A stretch of 63,051 nucleotides of DNA. It comes from an uncultured Porphyromonadaceae bacterium. GTDB taxonomy: Bacteria; Bacteroidota; Bacteroidia; Bacteroidales; Muribaculaceae. The notes beneath the pieces are model-generated. The model saw nothing but the letters and a program-made list of their open reading frames with translations, had not been told where the DNA came from and ran no database searches. The translations under genes and the position numbers were made by a program. The stretch covers positions 1-63,051 of the forward strand of contig UQGP01000009.1 in NCBI GenBank assembly GCA_900540625.1, in the 5' to 3' direction. Shown in pieces: positions 15,378 through 23,660 of this stretch (its first letter is position 1; every line of letters begins with the position of its first letter).

Positions 15378-18300
15378 ATGAAAAAACAGCTATTTCTACT
15401 GTTATTTTCCCTTATCACGATAATGGCGCAAGCCCGAGTCGTGACAGGTACCGTCTACGACTCCGACGGCGAGCCCGCCTTAGGAGCTTCTGTCACCCTG
15501 AAGGGTGCCAAGACCGGTGTCGCTACTGATTTTGATGGTAAGTACTCCATCAATGTCCCTAATGACAAGGCCGTCTTGGAATTCTCTATGGTAGGTCACA
15601 AGACCGTATTCGAGACTGTCGGATCGCGTACAGTCATCGACGTCAACCTGCCTGCAAATGCCGAAGTGCTGGACGCCGTGGTCGTAACCGCCATGGGTCA
15701 GAGCCAGGCCAAGAGCAAACTTAACTTCGGCGTTCAGGAACTCAAGAGCGACCAAGTGCTTGCCGGTCAGTCCGCCAACTTCGTCAACTCGCTGCAAGGC
15801 AAGGTGGCCGGTGTGCAGGTCAGCACCTCCGGCGGTTCGCCCAACTCCGCTTCGCAGATTGTGATCCGCGCCATCTCGTCCATCAACAACGCTCAGTCCA
15901 ACGAGCCCCTCTTCGTGATTGACGGTATGCCTATCCGCGGCGGTGGTTCGTCCATCGGCGATATCAACCCCTCCGATATCGAGACCATGAGCGTGCTCAA
16001 GGGCGCTGCCGCTTCCGCACTCTACGGTCAGGAAGGTGCCAACGGCGTCATCATCATCACTACCAAGAGCGGTAAGGAAGGTAAGGTCAACGTAACCGTC
16101 AACGGCGGTTGGGAAATCTCCAATACGCTCAACCTCCCCTCCCTGCAAAAAGAATACATCGGCGGTGCCAACGGCTTCTACGTAGCCAACTCCTCCGGTG
16201 GCTGGGGTCCCAAGATGAACAGCAACGACGTATACTATGACAACGTCGGCAACTTCCTCGGCACGGGCTTCATGCAGAAATACGACATCTCGCTCAGCGG
16301 TGGCAACGACAAATACTCGGCCTATGCTTCCGCCAACTTCATGGACAATGAAGGTGTCGTTCCCAAGGACTTCAAGAAACGCCTCGGTGTCTTCGTCAAA
16401 GGCGAATTCACTCCCTCTAAGGCTATGAAAATCATGCTCTCCGCCAACTTTATCGACAGCAAGGCCCGCGGCTTCGGCAACTCGATGAGCACCATCTACG
16501 GCTGGAGCATCAACCGCGATATGTCTGACTATAAACTCGAAAACGGCCTCCCCAACTGGAGCAACCGCTACGATGATTGGGATATCCTCACCAACAGCCA
16601 GCGTGTAGGCGCAACCTTATCGCCCTACTACAGCCGCTATATGGACAGCAGCCGCACCGAAAGCTCGCGTATCATCATCAACGGTTCTATCCAATGGGAA
16701 CCCATTAAGAACCTCACTTTCACCGGTAAGGTCAACTATGATAAGGGCTGGTCTTCATACGAATCGTCCACCGTTCCCCGCTACTCCACTTCGGGCAAGG
16801 AATTTATCTTCGACCCCGTATATGATGCCGAAGGTAACCAAATCGGTTCCGAATTCCCCTCGTCCATCAAACAAGCTTACGACGAGCGCATGGGTACATA
16901 TACCTTCCAGCCTTCGCGTAGCGAACGTGCCACCGCTCAACTTCTCGGCAACTACTACTGGAAGATCAACGACAACTTCAACTTGAACTTCTTTGCAGGT
17001 GCCGAGTACTCCGAGACAAAGTCCTACAGCGCAGGTCTCGGTGGTATTCACTACGTGCTTGACGGCGACTTCCACTCGCTCAACAACTGCGACAACGAAT
17101 ACCTCAAATACGGCACAGGCGACTACAACGTTTACCTAAACCACGCCAAACGTAACAAGTTCGGTTACTTCGGCGAAATTCGCTTCGACTATCGCAACGT
17201 CATTCAGCTGTCCGCAACCGCCCGCGTCGACGGTTCCTCGACACTCAAGCAGATGACCTCCACATACTTCTATCCCTCCTTCACCGGCGGTATCATCTTC
17301 TCCGAGCTTCTCGGTATAGGATCGTCCAACGGCGTGTTCAACTATGGTAAGATTCGCGGTAACTGGGCAAAGGTAGGTAAAGATGCTCCCGCCAACCAGT
17401 TCAGCGACAACTACAAGCAATGGTCCACCTTCCCCGACAAGGGCTTCGGTGTCAACCCCACCATCTCCAAGGCCATCACCCTCGAACCCGAAATGACCAA
17501 GTCTTGGGAAATCGGTGCCGACCTGCGTTTCTTCCGCAACCGCACTCGTCTTGATGTTGCATACTACAACACCAGCGTGGACAACCAGATTGTAACCGTG
17601 CGTGTATCTCCCGCATCGGGCACCATCCTCCAGACACGTAACGAGGGATGCATCGAAAACAAGGGTCTCGAACTTACCCTCAACCAAGACATTCTTTCCA
17701 CCAAGGACTTCTCGTGGACCGCTACCCTCAACTTCTCGTACAACCGTGGTAAAGTCCTCTCGTTGCCCGAGAACGTAGCCCTCATCCAAGGCGGACAATA
17801 CGGTGACATCTTCACCGTAGCTTACGCCGGCGAATCCACCACCGGTCTTGCCGGTATCGACTACGAGCGCAACGCCGCCGGTGACGTCCTCATCGACGAA
17901 AACGGCCTTCCCAAGATTTCGCCCGTAAAACAGACCTATATCGGTAACCGCGAACCCGACTGCCTCCTCGGCCTCGGCTCCACCTTCACCTGGAAAGACC
18001 TCTCGCTGTCCTTCCTGCTTGACGGTCGTATCGGCGGTGACGTGGCCAACATCACAGGCCGCAGCCTCTACTCCAACGGTCAGAACGCTCTGCTCGTTCC
18101 CTACCGCAACCGCAAAGTCGTGTTCAAAGGCGTGGTAGACAACGGTGACGGCACCTACAGCCCCAACACCACTCCAGTCATCCTTGACCAGACGACATTC
18201 AACAACTACATTTACAATGTATCGTCCAACTTCATCGAAGACGGATCGTATCTGCGTATGAGCTACGTAACACTTGCTTACGACTTCACAAACCTGATGA

Positions 18301-18500
18301 AGCGTCTGGGCAGTGCCAACCCCATCAAGGGTCTCAAGTGCTCGCTGACAGGCCGCAACCTCTTCCTGCTGACCAAGTATACCGGCGCCGACCCGCAGGT
18401 GATGCCCTCCGCATCCAACGGTACAGGCTCGATGGGTATCGACAACTACAGCGTCCCCAGCCTCCGCAGCTTCAACTTCAATGTAAACGTTACATTCTAA
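15378..18500 (+). CDS. SusC-like TonB-dependent outer-membrane transporter
   Basis: A 1040-residue SusC/RagA-type transporter. A signal peptide (about 1-19) is followed by a carboxypeptidase-like beta domain (about 20-95, VTGTVYDSDGEPALGASV). Next come a plug (about 105-230) with the SusC signature around FVIDGMPI and LYGQEGANGVIIITTKSG, and a 22-strand barrel ending in aromatic-rich FNFNVNVTF. It imports oligomers across the outer membrane using TonB energy, capped by the SusD protein encoded next. The substrate is not readable from sequence; the downstream GHL10 enzyme suggests a glycan, possibly peptidoglycan-derived. Confidence 0.93.
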   Translation: MKKQLFLLLFSLITIMAQARVVTGTVYDSDGEPALGASVTLKGAKTGVATDFDGKYSINVPNDKAVLEFSMVGHKTVFETVGSRTVIDVNLPANAEVLDAVVVTAMGQSQAKSKLNFGVQELKSDQVLAGQSANFVNSLQGKVAGVQVSTSGGSPNSASQIVIRAISSINNAQSNEPLFVIDGMPIRGGGSSIGDINPSDIETMSVLKGAAASALYGQEGANGVIIITTKSGKEGKVNVTVNGGWEISNTLNLPSLQKEYIGGANGFYVANSSGGWGPKMNSNDVYYDNVGNFLGTGFMQKYDISLSGGNDKYSAYASANFMDNEGVVPKDFKKRLGVFVKGEFTPSKAMKIMLSANFIDSKARGFGNSMSTIYGWSINRDMSDYKLENGLPNWSNRYDDWDILTNSQRVGATLSPYYSRYMDSSRTESSRIIINGSIQWEPIKNLTFTGKVNYDKGWSSYESSTVPRYSTSGKEFIFDPVYDAEGNQIGSEFPSSIKQAYDERMGTYTFQPSRSERATAQLLGNYYWKINDNFNLNFFAGAEYSETKSYSAGLGGIHYVLDGDFHSLNNCDNEYLKYGTGDYNVYLNHAKRNKFGYFGEIRFDYRNVIQLSATARVDGSSTLKQMTSTYFYPSFTGGIIFSELLGIGSSNGVFNYGKIRGNWAKVGKDAPANQFSDNYKQWSTFPDKGFGVNPTISKAITLEPEMTKSWEIGADLRFFRNRTRLDVAYYNTSVDNQIVTVRVSPASGTILQTRNEGCIENKGLELTLNQDILSTKDFSWTATLNFSYNRGKVLSLPENVALIQGGQYGDIFTVAYAGESTTGLAGIDYERNAAGDVLIDENGLPKISPVKQTYIGNREPDCLLGLGSTFTWKDLSLSFLLDGRIGGDVANITGRSLYSNGQNALLVPYRNRKVVFKGVVDNGDGTYSPNTTPVILDQTTFNNYIYNVSSNFIEDGSYLRMSYVTLAYDFTNLMKRLGSANPIKGLKCSLTGRNLFLLTKYTGADPQVMPSASNGTGSMGIDNYSVPSLRSFNFNVNVTF

Positions 18501-18547
18501 ATCTCTCCGACCAATACTTATAAATCACGACTTTATCATACACAGAT

Positions 18548-20389
18548 ATGAACAAGATAAAATCCATAGCTTTGGCTGCCCTGCTGGGTGTTACTGCGGT
18601 ATCTTGCGACGACGTCCTCTATGAGAATGTCAATCCGGACGTTGCACACCGCAATACCTGCTCGCTCGGCCTTCCCGTGCTGGTGTTCTATTCCAGCCAG
18701 GTAAACTATGACCACGCCGAATACAACATCTATCTGTCGCAATGTCTCACCACTATGGGCAAGAGCCAGACGGGTACTTACGCATACAAAAGCGGCTGGC
18801 AATTCCTGACGATGAACCGTCACCCGCAGTGGCGTCGCCACTTCTACGACATAGGCGTCAACGGTAAAGAACTTATCGCCAACGCCGAGTCTATGGGCTC
18901 GCTCAACTACGAGTACATTGCACGCGTCATTCGTCTGATGTCCACTCAGTTGACCACCGACGCCTTCGGCGATATGCCTCGTAGCCAGGCTTACGAAAGC
19001 AATTCGCCCAAGTATGACACTCAGGCCTCCATCTACGATTGGATGCTCAAAGAGGCCGACGAACTCACCGGCACTTTCTACGACCAAGCTGTCAACTGCG
19101 AAACCAACCAGAAGATAGATGTAAGCCAAGACCGTGTATACTCCGGTGACCTCAACAAATGGAAAGGTCTGGCATACGCCATCAAGGCTCGCCTGTTGCT
19201 CCGCAACATCCCCAATATCGACCGTTCGTCTGCTACTTGCCAGAAAATCATCGATGCAGCCCAAAAGGCTATCGACACATGGCGTAGCGGTGACCTGCTC
19301 TACGGCGCATGGTTCGGCAACGAACCCCGCTACAACTTCGACGGCGGTGTGACCGAAGAGAATGCACAATGGTCCGAATCCCAGCCCGTCATCAATGCTT
19401 GGGAATCGCGTGCCAACCTGCTGACTGATGCCGTACCCTCCAAGTTCTTCATGGAGAACTGCCTCGGCGTCATCAACCAGGGCAACGAAATCAAACAGGG
19501 CGTGTATGACCGTGAAAACGGCTACGGCAACGACCCCCGTCTGATGCTGCTCTTCCACCCCAACAAAGGCCCCATCAGCGCTTCCAATACCAGCGAAAAG
19601 GTGATGATGCGCTACCTCGAAAACAACATCGGTGCCGGCTCGACATATAAGATTACACACTTCCCGTCGCTGTACTGCGGCGCTTATGCAGCCAGCAAGG
19701 ACGCCTATACCCCGCTGTTCACCATGGAAGAGCTCTACTTCATACAGGCCGAAGCTTACTACTGGATGGGCAATAAGGAACAGGCTTGCGCCCTGGCCAA
19801 GGAAGCCACACAATGGAATATCCAACGCCACCTCGACCGCTTCCAGAAAGATCACCCCGGAATGGTTCCCTCCGACCAGTGCAACCCCGCAGGTACCAAT
19901 GCAGCCATCAAGCGCTGGAACAAATGGGTGACAGCTTTCCTCGAGAACGAGCAAGTCGAAAAGACCAAGCCCGCTTCCGAAATCGGCAATATGCGCTACT
20001 TCTTCAACCCCTCGCAGTATAGCCTCAGCGACCTGATGATGCAGAAGTATATCGCAATGTATATGCAACCCGAACAGTGGACCGACCTCCGTCGCTACCA
20101 CTACTCCAACAACCGCAACGGTTATGGCATAGGTGACAACAAGGAAATCGTATATCCCGGTCTGCGTCGTCCCTACAACCTCTACCAAGCATTCTGGGTA
20201 GACGGTCTCACCGATGCAGAGAAGGAAAATACCTGGGTACAGCGTTACAACTACGACCCCGAGACCGAAGAGAAATATAACCTCGCCGAACTCGAGCGTC
20301 TGGGCGCTGCCAAGAATCACAAATGGCTGCGCAAGCCGATGATTTGGGCTGAGGAATACGGTGTACGCACATCCCTGACTGCCGAATAA
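18548..20389 (+). CDS. SusD-like surface lipoprotein (SusD_2 type)
   Basis: A 613-residue lipoprotein with signal peptide ending AVSC and the surface-export acidic pair CDD. The body is rich in helices and tryptophan/tyrosine and resembles the SusD/RagB second family (for example MSTQLTTDAFGDMPRSQAY, and the C-terminal ADRRY-like WTDLRRYHYSN). It should form the ligand-binding lid of the SusC barrel encoded 47 bp upstream. It is followed by two further lipoproteins in the same direction with short gaps, so it is probably one operon. Confidence 0.9.
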   Translation: MNKIKSIALAALLGVTAVSCDDVLYENVNPDVAHRNTCSLGLPVLVFYSSQVNYDHAEYNIYLSQCLTTMGKSQTGTYAYKSGWQFLTMNRHPQWRRHFYDIGVNGKELIANAESMGSLNYEYIARVIRLMSTQLTTDAFGDMPRSQAYESNSPKYDTQASIYDWMLKEADELTGTFYDQAVNCETNQKIDVSQDRVYSGDLNKWKGLAYAIKARLLLRNIPNIDRSSATCQKIIDAAQKAIDTWRSGDLLYGAWFGNEPRYNFDGGVTEENAQWSESQPVINAWESRANLLTDAVPSKFFMENCLGVINQGNEIKQGVYDRENGYGNDPRLMLLFHPNKGPISASNTSEKVMMRYLENNIGAGSTYKITHFPSLYCGAYAASKDAYTPLFTMEELYFIQAEAYYWMGNKEQACALAKEATQWNIQRHLDRFQKDHPGMVPSDQCNPAGTNAAIKRWNKWVTAFLENEQVEKTKPASEIGNMRYFFNPSQYSLSDLMMQKYIAMYMQPEQWTDLRRYHYSNNRNGYGIGDNKEIVYPGLRRPYNLYQAFWVDGLTDAEKENTWVQRYNYDPETEEKYNLAELERLGAAKNHKWLRKPMIWAEEYGVRTSLTAE

Positions 20390-20441
20390 AACGACCCGTG
20401 TACGACTACAATAATCAGCAACCACTAATACAGAATATAAG

Positions 20442-21533
20442 ATGAAATTCCAATATAAAACATTGCTCTTGGCTCTCGGAGCTGTGGCTATGCTCACCTC
20501 CTGTGAGAAAAACGACCCGTTAGAGGACGTTGTAAAGCCCGGACAGAAAGTACCTACCGCATATTGGGAAGTAGGCTCGACAGCATGCAAGGCCGGTGAG
20601 TCCTTCACTTTCATGGGCAAGTATACGGTGGATTACGAAGGCGCCACACCTGCATACTCCGAAGTATGGTATCGCGTGGTACGCGATGAGTCTGCCGCAG
20701 CCACCGTCAAGCTGGCCGGCGCAAGCCTCAACTACACCAAGACCGTAGCCGACAATCAGGTTATGCGTTCGTATCAGCCCATCGCTCGCTTCACGCACGA
20801 CCAGGCCGAATGGGCGGACCATGAATTCCATATCTCCGGCAGCGTGCCTGTATCGCGCACCCTCAGCCCTGTCAGCTGGACCGACGTGGCCACTTGGGAC
20901 GGCGACCGCTTTGCTCAGTACTATCCCGAAGGCTTTGCTGAAGAATTCAATGCCGAAGTCATCAACCTGTTGACCAAGGACTCGACATACTACAACGCTC
21001 TGCGTCAGGTATATATCAGCCATCCCTTCACTATGGAGCAGTTCACCGCAGTCAATGCCAAGTACAACCTTGCATTCCCCACCAACATCGATATGACCAA
21101 GGAAGACAAGGGCTCCGGCGAAAAATCCGATCTGTGGTTCTCCACCACTCAGGCATCTGATGACGCTATCGTAGGCTGGTACTACGTGACCATCGACGCC
21201 GCCGGCAACAAGATTGTGCACGAGGTAGCCAAAGATGTTCAGAAACAAGAAGGCATCAACTACTATCCCGTATACAAATCCTCGGCATGGGTATTCTGCC
21301 GCTACGATGACGACCTCGGTGCAATCATCTCCACCGTCCGCCCGGCTTACATCCCCGCCTTCAAGGAGCTGCTCGCCACCATCACCTTCGACCAGTGGAT
21401 ATATGACAGCGCCAATAAGGTTTACAAAGTCGAATTCTCGCGTAAGTACTCGCTTGACGCACAGTTCCGCGTATACGACTCCAAGGGCGAGGAAGGCATA
21501 GCCAACGATGTACGCACAATCACTATCAACTGA
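20442..21533 (+). CDS. SusE-position surface lipoprotein, unknown family
   Basis: A 363-residue protein with a lipoprotein signal ending LTSC and acidic/lysine residues after the cysteine (CEKNDPLED). I recognise no domain. The composition and length suggest beta-rich modules, as in SusE/SusF-type surface glycan-binding proteins, and its place after SusD is the usual one for such proteins. No catalytic motif is visible. Confidence 0.75.
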   Translation: MKFQYKTLLLALGAVAMLTSCEKNDPLEDVVKPGQKVPTAYWEVGSTACKAGESFTFMGKYTVDYEGATPAYSEVWYRVVRDESAAATVKLAGASLNYTKTVADNQVMRSYQPIARFTHDQAEWADHEFHISGSVPVSRTLSPVSWTDVATWDGDRFAQYYPEGFAEEFNAEVINLLTKDSTYYNALRQVYISHPFTMEQFTAVNAKYNLAFPTNIDMTKEDKGSGEKSDLWFSTTQASDDAIVGWYYVTIDAAGNKIVHEVAKDVQKQEGINYYPVYKSSAWVFCRYDDDLGAIISTVRPAYIPAFKELLATITFDQWIYDSANKVYKVEFSRKYSLDAQFRVYDSKGEEGIANDVRTITIN

Positions 21534-21567
21534 TACGTCCCACATTTAAGACACTACCGCACAAACT

Positions 21568-23316
21568 ATGAAACTCTTAAAAAAATCGCTAATCGCTTTG
21601 GGTTGCGTGCTGGCACTGTATGGATGCAAGGACGCCGAGCCCTCCTTCCAGCAATATCCCAACCCTGATGTAGACTTTACGTACAACATCAGCGGCGATG
21701 AATATACGTTGGACTACTACGTGGTATCCACCATCCAGTTCAACAACACCTCGGCCAAGTCCGGAAATGTATCCTGGGACTTCGGTGATGGCGAAACCTC
21801 CAACGAGCCCAATCCCCTGCATAAATTCAAAAAAGCAGGTACATACCGCGTAACTCTCACCGTTGACGGTGTAGGCTCCAAGACCTATCCCATCATGATC
21901 TATGACATCGTCCCCGTACTGACCGTCAAGGAACAGTCTACCGAAATCGTGGAATTCAATAACACTATGATGACTTTCAACCTCGAGCTCCCGAACCCCG
22001 AGAACCTCAAGGTGAAATACGTCTGGACATTCCCCGAAGGTACTGTTGACGCCAACGGTAACGCCGTGACCACCTTCACCGGATACTCCGATGAACAGGG
22101 CAATATCGAATACCCCGAAGCCGTGAAATTCAAAAACATCGGCTCGCAAAAGGTACAGATCGCCACATGGTTTGACGTAGACGGCGAAAACCGTCGTCTC
22201 GAAGACACCTATCTCAACGTACAAGTAGGTTGCGACACCCCCGCACCCACTCTCTACTACGCAGAGAAAGGCGGCAACATCAAGGCTATGAAGATTATTG
22301 ACCCCACTACACTGCCCAAGGGTACCAAGATTTTCCCGTACGATATGGGCGTGAGTGCAGGCAACAACTGCTTCAACCTCGTATATGCCGATGTCCCCGG
22401 AACCGATGAAGAAGGTAATGCCAATACCGAAGGCTGGATTTACATCCTCGACGCCGGTAAGCAATACTACTACATCAACGACGAAAACGGCGTTCTCGGC
22501 GACGGCAAAATCGATGCTATGCGTCCCGACGGCACTGGTGTCAACACCGTGCTCACCAACGTCGGCGGTCCCGCCTTCGCAGATCCCTTCCAGGGCTTTG
22601 CTTCCGGCGAATATCTCTACTACAGCGATCGTAACACCGGTATCTCCAAGGTAGCTCTCAAGACCCGTGGCGAAGTACAAGGCAAGGCTCTCTCGGGCAG
22701 CACTTATACCCGCGACAGCTACATGGTACAGAACAGCCTGATACCTTTCTACGGCCGTGGTATCGCTTACGGTGCCATCCACGTAGCTCACCAGAAACTG
22801 TCCGACGGATGGTGGTACTGGGCTAAGAACTACTCCGGCAACGGTATCTATCGTTTCAAAGAAACCGATGTATATGCCACTCAGAAAGAAGCCGAAGCCA
22901 AGGCTCTGCCCGCTCCCGTGCTCTTCTCCGGTATCAAGCCCCGTGCAATGGTCATTGACGAAACACGCAAGGCAATGTACATTTGGCGTATAGGTTCGGA
23001 AAAAGGCTTTACCGCTTACGACCTGCCGTCCTATACCGATCCCGGCGATGAAAAGAAGTATACCAAACATATTTCTATGGAAGCTGACGCAGTCAACACC
23101 ACTTCCGATGAAGGTATCTTCACTTGCCAGCTCGCCCTGGACAAAGAGACTGGTCGCGTATACTTCTGCTTCCGTCCCGATGCCAAGGATAGCTCCAAGA
23201 TTCCTGCCGGTATCTGCTACTACGATCCCGCTACCAAGAAAGTCGTACACTACGGTGACGCCAACGACCTCGGTATGGGCATCTGCATCAACCCCCACAA
23301 GAGCAAACTATTCTAA
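21568..23316 (+). CDS. PKD-domain surface lipoprotein with a propeller-like C-terminal region
   Basis: A 582-residue lipoprotein (signal ending LYGC, then KDAE). Residues about 30-110 form a PKD domain (WDFGDGETSNEPNPLHKF, then KAGTYRVTLTV). A second Ig-like segment may follow to about 215. The rest contains repeating aromatic strands (EYLYYSDRNTGISKV, MYIWRIGS, VYFCFRPDA), suggesting a beta-propeller. This matches the layout of surface glycan-binding proteins that serve SusC/SusD pairs. It is the last gene before a strong terminator. Confidence 0.78.
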   Translation: MKLLKKSLIALGCVLALYGCKDAEPSFQQYPNPDVDFTYNISGDEYTLDYYVVSTIQFNNTSAKSGNVSWDFGDGETSNEPNPLHKFKKAGTYRVTLTVDGVGSKTYPIMIYDIVPVLTVKEQSTEIVEFNNTMMTFNLELPNPENLKVKYVWTFPEGTVDANGNAVTTFTGYSDEQGNIEYPEAVKFKNIGSQKVQIATWFDVDGENRRLEDTYLNVQVGCDTPAPTLYYAEKGGNIKAMKIIDPTTLPKGTKIFPYDMGVSAGNNCFNLVYADVPGTDEEGNANTEGWIYILDAGKQYYYINDENGVLGDGKIDAMRPDGTGVNTVLTNVGGPAFADPFQGFASGEYLYYSDRNTGISKVALKTRGEVQGKALSGSTYTRDSYMVQNSLIPFYGRGIAYGAIHVAHQKLSDGWWYWAKNYSGNGIYRFKETDVYATQKEAEAKALPAPVLFSGIKPRAMVIDETRKAMYIWRIGSEKGFTAYDLPSYTDPGDEKKYTKHISMEADAVNTTSDEGIFTCQLALDKETGRVYFCFRPDAKDSSKIPAGICYYDPATKKVVHYGDANDLGMGICINPHKSKLF

Positions 23317-23335
23317 GATATAACTATCTCAAGAC

Positions 23336-23379
23336 AAAGGCGGCTGTCCACCACAATAGTGTGGCGGCAGCCGCCTTTT
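23336..23379. terminator. Terminator at the end of the susCD operon
   Basis: Eleven perfect pairs join AAAGGCGGCTG (23336-23346) to CAGCCGCCTTT (23368-23378), with a smaller CCAC/GTGG pairing inside. The 3' arm ends in T and the 5' arm begins with A, so it could stop transcription in either direction. Confidence 0.8.
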
Positions 23380-23435
23380 GCTTTGCGATATGACTTGGAA
23401 AGCATCCAAAGTAATCTCTAAATATCTGTCATATA

Positions 23436-23550
23436 GTCTTATAATAGATTGTCTGATAGCCTCGCAAGAGAATTTTCCGACAACCTTGTAAGAGAGTTAC
23501 TCGACGGCCTCGCAAGAGAATACTTTCCCGGCTGTCTTACGAGATGGTGT
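23436..23550 (+). repeat. Degenerate 24-bp tandem repeat that reads as an octapeptide repeat
   Basis: The clearest units start at 23460, 23484 and 23508 with CCTYGYAAGAGA. A weaker unit precedes at about 23436 and another follows at 23534. In one frame they read SLAREFSD, NLVRELLD, GLAREYFP, and the frame stays open to a TAG near 23624. No ATG begins this frame, so I list it as a repeat rather than a gene. It may be a remnant of a repetitive coding sequence or a structured RNA element. Confidence 0.5.
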
Positions 23551-23660
23551 TCAGAGTTTGAGATGACTTTGCTCCAAGCTGTGATTAAAACATCGGACAG
23601 TATCGTCCGCAATACCCAACCATAGTATAATCACCTAAGAACTTATTTATTAAACAAATA

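Larger units (their letters stand above)
23317..23660. other. Intergenic region before the GHL10 gene
   Basis: This 344-bp gap contains the susCD terminator (23336-23379) and a degenerate 24-bp repeat (about 23436-23550). No clear promoter for the GHL10 gene was found; TGACTTTG near 23571 is one base off the -7 consensus. Confidence 0.6.

Noticed and set aside
18536..20620. 694-codon minus-strand ORF opposite the SusD-like gene
   Set aside because: It is antisense to a clear SusD-type lipoprotein. It is open only because of the GC-rich third positions of the sense gene.
23436..23550. CRISPR-like array
   Set aside because: The units are adjacent with no spacers, are degenerate, and no cas genes are near.
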